This document shows, one piece after another, positions 8,537-16,387 of a stretch of DNA of 64,000 bases (positions are counted from its first letter, which is position 1; each line of letters opens with the position of its first letter). The notes under the pieces were generated by a model. The model saw nothing but the letters and a program-made list of their open reading frames with translations. It ran no database searches and had not been told where the DNA came from. This DNA comes from Segatella copri (GTDB lineage: Bacteria; Bacteroidota; Bacteroidia; Bacteroidales; Bacteroidaceae): assembly GCF_019249655.2 (NCBI RefSeq), contig NZ_CP137557.1:1299001-1363000 (forward strand), written 5' to 3'. The position numbers and the translations under genes are program-made.

Positions 8537-8561
8537 CTGTATCTCTTATGTAGAGATTCAG
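8537..8561 (+). repeat. Right inversion site
   Basis: It begins CTGTATCTCTTATGTA and ends in GAGATTCAG. It differs from the left site at two positions, both in the right arm. Confidence 0.8.
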
Positions 8562-8865
8562 AAGAACGTAGAGAATTAAGAACGATTAATATGGCTTTCA
8601 TATAAGCAAAGCGTATGATATATAACTTGCTGAACAAGGGCCTGCCTGCATCATGTATGCAGAAGGCTGAAAGACATAATAGTATTGAAGATTAGTGGAA
8701 GTTAGTCTATTGATTTTTCAATGCTGTGATACATATCACAACCCCAATAACTCGGAAAGAGGCATCTTTTCAGGGGAAGCTGAGGTATATCCTGCCACCA
8801 AATGCTTTTAACATTTGGCAACTTCTATCTGTAAATTCTCAACTATCAACTCTCAACTCAAAACA
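8562..8865 (+). promoter_or_regulatory. Long untranslated leader before the UpxY-like gene
   Basis: About 300 nt separate the inversion site from the ATG at 8866 and no gene is evident. A 7 bp stem CCAAATG/CATTTGG lies at 8798-8818. UpxY proteins are known to act on the leaders of their own loci to prevent premature termination, so this leader is the likely loading region. Confidence 0.5.
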
Positions 8866-10845
8866 ATGTGGTTTATAGTCAAGACAGATGTTTTCACAGA
8901 GCAGAAATCAATGGATTTGCTGCGTGAAAAATTTAACGATACAATTGTTGACTACTACTTTCCCATGGGAAGAAGGACTTACACGAACGAAAAGGGTGAG
9001 GAAAAAGTACGCTTCACACCCGTCTTGCAAGGACTATTCTTTATCAGAGTGGAGAGTGAAAGGCGTTTGGAAAGACTCCTTTCCCAGTACGGCTACTTCA
9101 TGTATAAGGGCGTTGATTATGGAGCGAGAAGTAATGATGTCGTAGAGCGAACCTTTTTTACTAAGGCGCACATTCTTTGTTCCGACAGTCAATCCCGAAC
9201 ATTGGATGAAATCGTGAAAGAGGCGAGGATTCCCGATGATGATATGGAACGTTTCATGTATTTCAGTGACAAGATAGCCGAAGGCATTGAGGGATTGAGC
9301 ATCGTAGACAAACGGTACGGCGACCTCATCAAGGAGAACGACACCATCCGTATTCTCAGCGGTCCCTTGAAAGGTTCGGTAGGTGTAGTCAAGCAGGTGA
9401 AGCATAAGGGCAAGAAAGACCGTCATCTTTTCGTGCGCTTTGGTAACAATCTCTGTCTGAATATCTCCAATGTTCGCCAATACGACATGCAGATAGAACA
9501 TGAGGCACCATCCGAGGATGTTGGAGCATGGCGTGCCATCGACCAGATGATAGGCTATTTGCAGGCCAAAGAGCCTGAGAAAAATGCTTCTGCTACACTG
9601 CGCAATCATTTCAAGAACTATCTGAATAAGCTGACGGTATATCGCAATCGCCATTCCTCTGATATAGCATATAGTAATAAGGTGGCAGAGAAGATAACGG
9701 CTCATCAGCAGGAAATCCTGAGCAACATCGATGATTCTATGCGCAGCAACTTCCTTATCCTCGCCAATTACTTCAAGGCAGACGGCGGAACTTTAGAGCA
9801 TGGATTGAAGGAACTGATACCAGACATCATCCTCCGCCCATTTCTAACCCCAACTTCTGGAGTGACCATCCCGCAGGAACAGGACTATGCAGTGTTACGT
9901 CATGATGGCATCCTGGAGTTTATCCTCAGATGTAACCTTCGGGAGTTTTTCAGAGGCAAGGAGTATGAGGCCGACAAGTATGCTCCTGTTTTCGACGAGG
10001 ACTATGAGTATTATGCCCATTTTGCCCTCCTGAAGACCACTGAAGGCAAGATGAAGGCAATCTGCTCATGGGGAGGCTTCTATGATTATTATGCTTCGCA
10101 AAGTAAGGACGAACGGGAAAAATTCTATGCCGATCTGGAGAAGAAGAAATATTCACGCTTGCTCTACTTGCTCACACAAAGCGAGTATAAGTTTGAAAAT
10201 GCCAATGGTGTTGGTGGATTTTCGATAGAAACAGACATCGACTATACAGATGACATGGAAGAATTGGGAAGAAGAACCCATGAATTCTTCACCCTTCATT
10301 CTTCACTTTTCACTCAGCTCACGGCTGCAGCCGTAGAAATGTGGCAGGGAGCACGTATGTTGGTGTGGCGACAGCTGCTCCAGCGTTATGTCCTGCTCCA
10401 TAAGGTGCCGGTAGTTGACCTCCCATCCGTCATCTCTCCTGATACGAAGATGGAGGATGCGTTTGTAAAGGCAGACGGTAAACTCGATATAGCCAAGATT
10501 TCCGAAGCCCTGGCAGAGGCAAGGAAAATCGTAGAGGAACATTTGGAAAAAGGAGAACTTGCAAAAGCCGTCTTCAAGCTCCTTTCTGCCTCTTTGGTGT
10601 TTTCATCTCATTTTGCTCAAGATGAGATGTATAATTATGTCACAGACACATTTAATCCCGACAACACCTTCACCGAGCTGTTCAATGTTATCATAGAACA
10701 ATTCGGCAAGAAAAAAAGTTGTTCCTCGTTAATAACCCATCTACATAAAGGTATGGTTGAATTGAAGGAACAGGATTCTTGGACCTACTTCAAGTTCCCC
10801 TCATTCCTCAAGCAAGCGAGAAAGATTGATAAGATGGCGAGGTAA
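8866..10845 (+). CDS. UpxY/NusG-like antiterminator with a long C-terminal extension
   Basis: The protein has 659 residues from the ATG at 8866, chosen because the NusG N-terminal strand (MWFIVKTDVF) begins there; a TTG at 8815 is the only earlier start. The N-terminal NGN-like domain covers about 1-110 (FTPVLQGLFFIRVES). A KOW-type segment follows at about 156-195 (ILSGPLKGSVGVVKQVKHKG). Residues about 200-659 form a mostly helical region I do not recognise. UpxY proteins of Bacteroides are usually about 170-200 residues, so this is more than three times the usual size. UpxY binds RNA polymerase in the leader of its own capsule locus and stops early termination. A dedicated UpxZ partner was not recognised downstream. 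The role is likely; the function of the extension is unknown. Confidence 0.8.
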   Translation: MWFIVKTDVFTEQKSMDLLREKFNDTIVDYYFPMGRRTYTNEKGEEKVRFTPVLQGLFFIRVESERRLERLLSQYGYFMYKGVDYGARSNDVVERTFFTKAHILCSDSQSRTLDEIVKEARIPDDDMERFMYFSDKIAEGIEGLSIVDKRYGDLIKENDTIRILSGPLKGSVGVVKQVKHKGKKDRHLFVRFGNNLCLNISNVRQYDMQIEHEAPSEDVGAWRAIDQMIGYLQAKEPEKNASATLRNHFKNYLNKLTVYRNRHSSDIAYSNKVAEKITAHQQEILSNIDDSMRSNFLILANYFKADGGTLEHGLKELIPDIILRPFLTPTSGVTIPQEQDYAVLRHDGILEFILRCNLREFFRGKEYEADKYAPVFDEDYEYYAHFALLKTTEGKMKAICSWGGFYDYYASQSKDEREKFYADLEKKKYSRLLYLLTQSEYKFENANGVGGFSIETDIDYTDDMEELGRRTHEFFTLHSSLFTQLTAAAVEMWQGARMLVWRQLLQRYVLLHKVPVVDLPSVISPDTKMEDAFVKADGKLDIAKISEALAEARKIVEEHLEKGELAKAVFKLLSASLVFSSHFAQDEMYNYVTDTFNPDNTFTELFNVIIEQFGKKKSCSSLITHLHKGMVELKEQDSWTYFKFPSFLKQARKIDKMAR

Positions 10846-10887
10846 ATAAGATATGGCGAGGACTTGAAGCAAAAACTCCTCCAAAAG

Positions 10888-10919
10888 TTTGGTGGTTTCA
10901 AAGAAAACCCTTATATTTG
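10888..10919 (+). promoter_or_regulatory. Promoter of the 55-residue gene
   Basis: TTTG (10888-10891), 20 bp, then TATATTTG (10912-10919). The surrounding bases from 10876 are nearly identical to the promoter at 11524-11555, including a shared TTTGGTGGTTTCA block. Confidence 0.75.
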
Positions 10920-10947
10920 CACTGAATATTAAAAAATAGGAGGTTTT

Positions 10948-11115
10948 ATGGAAACATTGAATAAAGAATTTTGGGAGAAGCGTGATGCTGCGATGAAAAG
11001 ATTCATGGCATCAAAGGAAAGAAAAAGAAAGCGTATGGCTGAGTTAGAGCAGATGCTCCGTCAGGATTATTTGGCTCGCACAGGAGAAGAGCCAAAGTTT
11101 GTAAATGTTTGGTGA
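10948..11115 (+). CDS. Small basic protein, 55 residues, unknown
   Basis: The gene starts at ATG 10948 with AGGAGG 5 bp upstream and its own consensus promoter, so it is probably expressed. The product (METLNKEFWEKRDAAMKRFM to the terminal FVNVW) is highly charged, rich in Lys, Arg and Glu, and predicted to be one long helix. No family was recognised. A duplicate of its promoter drives the RHH/PIN toxin-antitoxin pair 600 bp further on, so it may be the surviving half of a similar two-gene module. Confidence 0.55.
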   Translation: METLNKEFWEKRDAAMKRFMASKERKRKRMAELEQMLRQDYLARTGEEPKFVNVW

Positions 11116-11226
11116 CATGAATCCGCATTTTGTAGATTACGTATCAGAATTCAACAATACTGTTAATATGTTTATGTTGAAACCCGAACATTAGCCTAGC
11201 GTTCCCAATCAGCATGCCGTCCCCAT

Positions 11227-11401
11227 GCGGTCCCATCCCGCACAATTTGGCGAGACCTTTGATTGGTCCGCCAACCCTATAGCGTAGCGGTTCCGAGCAC
11301 CGGAGGGCGGTTACATCCCTAATCCCTATGGTAGGGATTTAGGGCTTGGGTATAGGGTAAGGACCACCTCTTCGCAAGAGGGGGACAGGGGAGTCGAAAA
11401 A
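11227..11401 (+). repeat. Modular palindromic repeat, copy A
   Basis: The copy runs from GCGGTCCCATCCCGC through the core hairpin GGCGAGACC / GGTCCGCC (11249-11272), the shared GAGCACCGGAGGGCGG block, then variable hairpins (AATCCCTATGGTAGGGATT; CCTCTTCGCAAGAGG). It ends in GTCGAAAA. It fills most of the gene-free 11116-11578 interval. Other copies lie near 21971, 29000, 53847, 56005, 59217, 60905 and 62409. Confidence 0.85.
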
Positions 11402-11523
11402 TGTTATAGGGCGTTAGCTGCTTATTCCGAAGCATGCAATGCTGAAAGATTTCGCTTCACCATTCGATATTAACATAGACCTCTACAAGTAATTGGGCAG
11501 AGTTGAAAAAACTCCTCCAAAAA

Positions 11524-11555
11524 TTTGGTGGTTTCACAGAAAACCCTTATATTTG
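11524..11555 (+). promoter_or_regulatory. Promoter of the RHH/PIN toxin-antitoxin operon
   Basis: TTTG (11524-11527), 20 bp, TATATTTG (11548-11555). It is a near copy of the promoter at 10888-10919. Confidence 0.75.
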
Positions 11556-11578
11556 CAGACAAAAAAGGAGATGCAATT

Positions 11579-11842
11579 ATGAACACAATAGCAATTGACA
11601 GCAATATATATAAAGGTGCAGAAAGTTATGCTAAATTACATAATATTAGTGTGACAGCTGCAATAGAAAAGGCGATTTCTTTGTTTTTGCAAAAGGTACA
11701 ACCTAAGCAAAAGCTATTAGAAACTGCTGAGTTTAATGATGCTTTGTCTTATGTTAAAACATTAAAGGCAAAAGGTGGCAAGCCGATACCGGCAGATGAA
11801 AATAGCTTAGATGCGTTGGTTGATAAAAAATATGCATTATGA
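11579..11842 (+). CDS. Antitoxin, ribbon-helix-helix-like, partner of PIN toxin
   Basis: The protein has 87 residues from ATG 11579, chosen because AAAGGAG lies 8 bp upstream and the promoter's -7 box is at 11548; an earlier start would fall inside the promoter. The N-terminal 45 residues (TIAIDSNIYKGAESYAKLHN, then SVTAAIEKAISLFLQKV) have the strand-helix-helix pattern of RHH DNA-binding antitoxins. The remainder is a flexible toxin-binding tail. The gene overlaps the PIN toxin gene by 4 bp (ATGA). It should neutralise the toxin and repress the operon. Confidence 0.7.
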   Translation: MNTIAIDSNIYKGAESYAKLHNISVTAAIEKAISLFLQKVQPKQKLLETAEFNDALSYVKTLKAKGGKPIPADENSLDALVDKKYAL

Positions 11843-12249
11843 GAGTTTTTATAGATACGAATATCTTAATAGATTTCGTTGTAAATCGGGAGGGCTTTTC
11901 TGAAGATGCAGATAAACTCTTTGCCCTTGGAATAACAGGAGACATAAAGTTGATGACATCAGCTTTGTCTTATGTTACAACCATGTATATAGCACACAAG
12001 TATGAGTATCAAGATGTAAAAGAAACTCTTCTGGCGGTGTCGAATTTTGTAGATGTTTTGGACTTGCAAGGCAATACGGTAATTGAAATGCTCTCTTCTG
12101 ATTGGAAGGATTATGAAGATGCAACTCAAAATGCCACAGCTTTGCGAGCTGAGGGAGATTGTATTGTAACTCGTAACAAGAAGGATTTTACGAATTCTTC
12201 TTTACCTGTTTATACTCCTGCTGAGTTATTGAATATTTTAAACCAATAA
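11839..12249 (+). CDS. PIN-domain toxin (VapC-like ribonuclease)
   Basis: The protein has 136 residues and covers a complete PIN domain. Acidic residues of the metal site are visible as FIDTNILIDF (Asp 5) and in DWKDYEDATQNATAL, with the late CIVTRNKKDF strand. PIN toxins are Mg-dependent endoribonucleases, typically cutting tRNA or rRNA. It overlaps the upstream antitoxin by 4 bp, and both are driven from the 11524 promoter. Sequence after the stop (12250-12452) shows no gene. Confidence 0.85.
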   Translation: MRVFIDTNILIDFVVNREGFSEDADKLFALGITGDIKLMTSALSYVTTMYIAHKYEYQDVKETLLAVSNFVDVLDLQGNTVIEMLSSDWKDYEDATQNATALRAEGDCIVTRNKKDFTNSSLPVYTPAELLNILNQ

Positions 12250-12452
12250 AGGTGGCGTAGCTACTAATATGTTGAAGCTTGAACATTGGTCATGCGGTCA
12301 TCCCATGGACCGATGCTGTCACAATCCTAAATATTCCTCATTCGAGCGACGACAAGTGCAGAGCGATACTGCAATGGGGAACAAAAATAACTTTTTTCAA
12401 AAACTGATAGGTGTAACTACTTGTAATATAGTGGTGACGCTGTGTTGGTGAT

Positions 12453-12698
12453 ATGCCAGATATGGAACGTAAGCAATATCTAGATCAGATAAAGGAATTA
12501 GTTCAGACAGTCCAGATGCTACGGGATGCCAATATTGCCTTGGGTAATAAGCAGAAGGAGCAAAAGACAGAGTCAGATCGTAAGATTGCCAATTTGCAGG
12601 CTCAGGTTGACAAACTTACAGGAGAACTGCAAGCCAGTAGGCGTAAGATGCATGGCAAGAATAATGGCAGAATTTCTTCAGGGGATTCTTTGACATGA
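12453..12698 (+). pseudogene. Coiled-coil fragment, probable IS66 TnpC N-terminus
   Basis: The 81 residues are one coiled coil with a basic end (QAQVDKLTGELQASRRKMHG). That is the pattern of the N-terminal leucine-zipper part of IS66 TnpC just before its usual 'R-x-F/Y-G' motif. It then stops. It is not the same sequence as the TnpC of the intact IS66 element nearby, so it would be a remnant of an older IS66-type insertion. A stand-alone coiled-coil protein is the alternative. Confidence 0.45.
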
Positions 12699-12838
12699 TT
12701 GTAGCTGGAAGAAGGGATTATGCCTTGATGACAGAGGCACTTTTAGTTAAACCTGTTTAAAAATCAGAAAAGTTCAATTTCTTAAAATACTCTGTATCCC
12801 CAGTAAACACTGGGGATGGAGTCGTATTGCCATAGGGG

Positions 12839-12970
12839 TTGGATGCTTACTTTAAGCATTACGAAAATAGTCAGCAACGCCCTAAATATATGGTGAGTGA
12901 TTTGTTGATTCAGAGCAGAGGATACGAACCTAATTATTTGGCAGTAGAAATGAAAAAGAAAGGAAAGTAA
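12839..12970 (+). pseudogene. 5' fragment of PD-(D/E)xK nuclease gene split by IS66
   Basis: An open piece starting at a TTG after an in-frame TAG encodes 43 residues. It contains RPKYMVSDLLIQSRG followed by NYLAVEMKKKGK. That is the pattern of a PD-(D/E)xK nuclease active site: Asp in the 'PD-hhh' strand and Glu-x-Lys in 'LAVEMKK'. The IS66 element begins at 12967. Removing the element and one copy of the 9 bp duplication (GAAAGGAAA) joins this frame exactly to the piece at 16139-16387. The sequence before 12839 does not supply the expected N-terminus, so the gene was probably already shortened. Confidence 0.65.
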
Positions 12971-13042
12971 ATCACCGTTAACCCGTATGGCGGTACCTAT
13001 ATAATATATTACCTTTGCATCCGTAATCAAAACAGTTTGATA

Positions 13043-13387
13043 ATGGAAACAAGGGAATATTTCGAAAAAGTGATGCAGGACTACAACCAAAACCGTAAAG
13101 GTCGTAGCTTGCGCAAGTATTGTAAGGATGAGGCAGTGGATTATGACTGGCTCATTGAGTTTAAGAAATCATATCGTTCAAATAAGCTTCAACCAGATGA
13201 AAACAAGAAGCTAGGCGAAGGTGAGTTTATCGCTTTGACAGTTGAGGAGAATTTTGTTCCCGAGCAACAAACTCCTGCAGGTTGGCAAGTTGAGAGACTG
13301 ATTTTGAAGTCTCCGACTGGTGATGAGATGGAAATCAAGTGTACTAACCTGTTTGCAGTTGCAGAACTGCTGCATAAAATGTCATAG
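13043..13387 (+). CDS. tnpA: IS66 accessory protein TnpA
   Basis: The 114-residue product occupies the first position in the IS66 element. It has an N-terminal helix-turn-helix-like part (SLRKYCKDEAVDYDWLIEFK) and a C-terminal segment (LKSPTGDEMEIKCTNLFAVA) typical of IS66 Orf1 proteins. Start at ATG 13043; a TTG two codons earlier is less likely. The -7 box at 13010 is 26 bp before it. IS66 Orf1 and Orf2 are needed for transposition but their exact roles are not settled. Confidence 0.75.
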   Translation: METREYFEKVMQDYNQNRKGRSLRKYCKDEAVDYDWLIEFKKSYRSNKLQPDENKKLGEGEFIALTVEENFVPEQQTPAGWQVERLILKSPTGDEMEIKCTNLFAVAELLHKMS

Positions 13388-13389
13388 CC

Positions 13390-13722
13390 ATGCTGAACTT
13401 CACTTCTCGAACAACTTATTATTTGAGTTCCACACCCACTGATATGCGCAATGGTCGTGAGGGGTTGGCAGGAATCATCCGTGAAAAAATGCAGCATGAT
13501 CCTTATAGTTATGATGAAGCCTTCATCTTCTATTCCAAGGATTACCGCAAGGTTAAAATATTACATTATGATATCAATGGTTTTGTCTTATACCAGAAGT
13601 GGTTTGATGATGGTAAGTTTCTCAAGCCTCGCTTCTTGGAGGCAGCTCGCTGTCATAAGATAAACCGTGAGACATTGATACTGTTGCTATCAACATCTGT
13701 ACAAACGGAAATCATATTATGA
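13390..13722 (+). CDS. tnpB: IS66 accessory protein TnpB
   Basis: The 110 residues match the IS66 Orf2 (PF05717) pattern: the signature TDMRNGREGLAGII, followed by the strand-rich KVKILHYDINGFVLYQKW. It starts 3 bp after the previous stop and overlaps the next gene by 4 bp, so the IS genes are translated as a unit. Confidence 0.85.
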   Translation: MLNFTSRTTYYLSSTPTDMRNGREGLAGIIREKMQHDPYSYDEAFIFYSKDYRKVKILHYDINGFVLYQKWFDDGKFLKPRFLEAARCHKINRETLILLLSTSVQTEIIL

Positions 13723-14054
13723 ATACTGATATTAAGAGTTTGATACCATCCATGCATGCAGAACTGAAGCGTATGCAATCTCGTGTTGCAGAGCTTCAAG
13801 TCTCATTACAGCAAGGTTCATCTGATGAAAAGGCGATTCGAGAGGAAATTTCTCGAATGAATCTGCGTCAGGTTGAAATCATGGATGCGATGGTAGAGAT
13901 ACAAGAGTATATTTTGGGCAAGCAGGAAGCACTGCTTGCTCTATTGAGAGAGCGCAAATCTCTTCTGACAGCAAAAGAAGCTTTGGAAAAGAAAAACAAG
14001 GAATACGAGGAAAAGTTGTTTTTGAAATCTTATAAGCTTCTGAAAAACAAGTAG
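13719..14054 (+). CDS. Coiled-coil protein encoded within the IS66 element
   Basis: The 111-residue product is almost entirely heptad-like helix rich in Glu, Lys and Leu. It lies between tnpB and tnpC, overlapping tnpB by 4 bp. Some Bacteroidetes IS66 elements carry an extra helical gene here; I do not recognise a named family. It may substitute for part of the TnpC zipper. Function unknown. Confidence 0.55.
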   Translation: MNTDIKSLIPSMHAELKRMQSRVAELQVSLQQGSSDEKAIREEISRMNLRQVEIMDAMVEIQEYILGKQEALLALLRERKSLLTAKEALEKKNKEYEEKLFLKSYKLLKNK

Positions 14055-14118
14055 TTATATAACTTTTCTTAACAAGAAATAGTTGTATATGTCGCAGAAA
14101 TTTAGTATCTTTGTACAC

Positions 14119-16026
14119 ATGATAAATAACAAGAGTAATATAGAGATGCAGCTTGCTACGTATAAGTCAATGTTGACTAAAGCTAGCAATGACCTTGCCA
14201 AGTCCAAACAGCTTGTTGGCTTGCTCAAACAGCAGATTGAGCAAGGTGATACAGAGTTGTCGGAGGAACTTGACAAGGCAAACGAGCGTATCTCTATGTT
14301 AAGCGAAGATTTATCAGATGCAAATGCTCGTATCTATGTGTTGGAGGTGGCTTTGACCCAAGCGGAATCTGATAACTCGGAATTACGAGCAGAGGTATCT
14401 CGACTTCATTCCAAGGCAGATGATTATGAAAAGGCAAATGCCTTGTTGGATATAGCAGACAAGGCTCAGGTTGATTATAAAACTATCATCGAGGTTCTCC
14501 TTCATAGGAAGTTTGCTCATAACTCAGATATGACCAATCTCTTGAATGGTGTGTTGGATACATCCGACGCAGAGGTCAATGAGATGGGGCTTGATGGATT
14601 GAAAAAGAAAATCAGTGATGCTGCTGACGAGGCGTTGGATGAAAAGCATAAGGATGAAGAGTCTAAGGCATCTTCAGCTCCAGAGCAACCAGCTGTAAAA
14701 CTGCCCAAGAAAACAGAAAAAGAAAAGCAGGAATCAGATAGTCAACTCCCTCGCAAGCGTTATACAACAACTGCTAGAGTCTTGAAGTCCTTCGGCATAG
14801 ATAAATCTGATCTTCCTGAGAATGCAAAGGTTATCATACGTAAGGGTAAGAAGGACATGTGGGTAGTCCGTCTGTTCTTCTATCAGAAACAAGAGGTTTA
14901 TTGTAAGGAATACAAGATAGCACGCTTTAATGTACCTGGCTCTGATCCTCAGAGCAGCAAGTATCCTCAGAGTATCATCAAGGGTAATCCTTTGATGCCA
15001 TCCTTCTGTAGGTTCTATCTGGAGTCGAAGTTCGCTTATCATCTCTCCGAAAACCGCTTGTTGGATATGTTGTCACAGATGGGTATGAAGGTAGCTCAGT
15101 CAACCCTGAACGGTTGGATGCAGCAAATCATGACTTATCTTCGTGAACGCCTGGGACCTGTGATGCTTGAGCGTATCCGTCAGTGTGTCTATACCCAGAA
15201 TGACGAGTCAAGAATCGTGGTTCGCAGTCGTGAGAGTAAGGAAGACAAGTTTAAGTACAATGTGGAGTACATCCATGCTGCCCTCTCCATGGAAGCCAAG
15301 CTTTGTGTGATGGAATATAAGGAGGGTAGCCGTAGTCACAGTGTGCAGGAAGATGCCATCTTCAAGGACTCTTGTATAAGGGTGTTTACTGCAGACAGAG
15401 CAGTCTTGTATGAGACAATTGAGAAGGATTTGGAGGAAATGGGACTGGTGCGTACAGCTTGCTGGTTCCATGCCCGCCATCGCTTCGTGGATGCTTATAT
15501 CTCTGACCATCGAGTGCGTGTAATCATCTTGATGATGAACTACCTCTTCCAGATAGAGCGAGAGTCGAAGATACGCAAACATACTGCAAAGCAGCGACGC
15601 CGATTTAGACTTAAGTACAGTGCATCGATCGTTGGCAAGTTGATGAAGTTGTTGAAGAAGATCAAGCTTGATTCTTCTTATGGTGCAATGGTTCAGCGAG
15701 CAGTCAACTATGTACTTGATGACGAGAAGGCCTTCAAGGTGTTCTTGCAGGATGGTCGTGTCGAGATGCATAACAATGCGGTCGAACGAATGTTCCGCCA
15801 CTTGGCTATGGGTAGGCGAAACTGGATGCATACCGGTAGCCATTTAGGTGCGGAAAACATAGCTTTTATGTTCTCACTTTTTGAGAGCTGCAAGTTGAAT
15901 GACATTAATTTTGGCGATTATATAGAAGATATACTCACCCGACTTATGGAGGGGGAGCAAGACTTCATGTCCCTAATCCCATGTAATTATAACTCGAACA
16001 AAAAGGTGAATGTCAAGGCTGCCTAA
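14119..16026 (+). CDS. tnpC: IS66-family DDE transposase TnpC
   Basis: The protein has 635 residues from ATG 14119; ATG 14089 is also possible, but a -7 box TATCTTTG at 14106-14113 lies between the two. A long N-terminal coiled coil (about 1-130) and an acidic, Lys-rich linker precede the catalytic region. Motifs seen are YTQNDESRIVV (first Asp region), VFTADRAVLYE (second Asp), and the Glu motif MHNNAVERMFRHLAMGRRNW, then HTGSHLGAENIAFMFSL. All parts of a functional DDE transposase are present. It ends 102 bp before the right inverted repeat. Confidence 0.85.
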   Translation: MINNKSNIEMQLATYKSMLTKASNDLAKSKQLVGLLKQQIEQGDTELSEELDKANERISMLSEDLSDANARIYVLEVALTQAESDNSELRAEVSRLHSKADDYEKANALLDIADKAQVDYKTIIEVLLHRKFAHNSDMTNLLNGVLDTSDAEVNEMGLDGLKKKISDAADEALDEKHKDEESKASSAPEQPAVKLPKKTEKEKQESDSQLPRKRYTTTARVLKSFGIDKSDLPENAKVIIRKGKKDMWVVRLFFYQKQEVYCKEYKIARFNVPGSDPQSSKYPQSIIKGNPLMPSFCRFYLESKFAYHLSENRLLDMLSQMGMKVAQSTLNGWMQQIMTYLRERLGPVMLERIRQCVYTQNDESRIVVRSRESKEDKFKYNVEYIHAALSMEAKLCVMEYKEGSRSHSVQEDAIFKDSCIRVFTADRAVLYETIEKDLEEMGLVRTACWFHARHRFVDAYISDHRVRVIILMMNYLFQIERESKIRKHTAKQRRRFRLKYSASIVGKLMKLLKKIKLDSSYGAMVQRAVNYVLDDEKAFKVFLQDGRVEMHNNAVERMFRHLAMGRRNWMHTGSHLGAENIAFMFSLFESCKLNDINFGDYIEDILTRLMEGEQDFMSLIPCNYNSNKKVNVKAA

Positions 16027-16138
16027 TTGGCAGCTCTGGCAATACCAATTAATAATATGCTTTTTTTGAAAAATTGTTGGATGTGCTAACTGCTGAAAAT
16101 CAGTAGTTACGTTCTAACGGTGATTTACGAAAGGAAAG

Positions 16139-16387
16139 ATGAAAAATGCCAAAAATGATAGAGAGTGTTTAATATCTTTGGTTCAGCCAAGTTCGCTCAG
16201 CAATCGCACAGATTGCGTTCATGATACGCTGCTCGGTGCTTTTATAGTTGTTGGTGAGAATGGCATTGATATGGAGATATATCGCTATTTATGGAAAGAT
16301 GGCAAGGTTGAAATGGCAGGATATCTTGGTGTTTGTATGCAAGGTCAATTGTATATAACTTTAGTTAATAAAACTGTTATACTATGA
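16139..16387 (+). pseudogene. 3' fragment of the IS66-interrupted nuclease gene
   Basis: This 82-residue open piece continues the frame of 12839-12966 once the IS66 and one 9 bp duplication are removed (the junction restores GGA-AAG-ATG). Residues such as DTLLGAFIVVGENGIDMEIY and WKDGKVEMAGYL resemble the C-terminal half of small PD-(D/E)xK nucleases of the 'NLLVIEhKK' type, in which a G-x-hI strand follows the Glu-x-Lys. It overlaps the next gene by 4 bp (ATGA), so the nuclease was the first gene of the GHKL-NACHT-RelA/SpoT operon. As a separate ORF it lacks the active site. Confidence 0.65.

Larger units (their letters stand above)
8361..8561 (+). promoter_or_regulatory. Invertible promoter segment of the polysaccharide locus
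   Basis: Two 25 bp sites in inverted orientation (8361-8385 and 8537-8561) match at 23 of 25 positions and bound a 151 bp interior. The interior carries one good promoter that reads out to the right toward the UpxY-like gene, so the orientation shown should be ON. Inversion would turn the promoter toward the recombinase's 3' end and silence the locus. No gene lies inside. Invertible capsule promoters are established in Bacteroides; its operation here is inferred from sequence. Confidence 0.8.
12967..16128 (+). mobile_element. IS66-family insertion sequence, complete
   Basis: About 3.16 kb. The left end GTAAATCACCGTTA (12967-12980) is repeated inverted at the right end (16115-16128). The element is flanked by a 9 bp direct repeat GAAAGGAAA (12958-12966 and 16129-16137); IS66 elements typically duplicate 8 bp. 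It holds tnpA-, tnpB-, a coiled-coil and tnpC-type genes, all intact, in one direction. A -7 box TACCTTTG lies at 13010-13017. The clean duplication implies a fairly recent insertion. Confidence 0.88.

Noticed and set aside
12269..12451. 60-codon frame after the PIN toxin
   Set aside because: Unusual composition, no ribosome binding site, no recognisable fold; treated as non-coding.
12782..13090. Minus-strand frame across the IS66 left junction
   Set aside because: It runs through the inverted repeat and the opposite nuclease fragment; composition is that of an antisense shadow.
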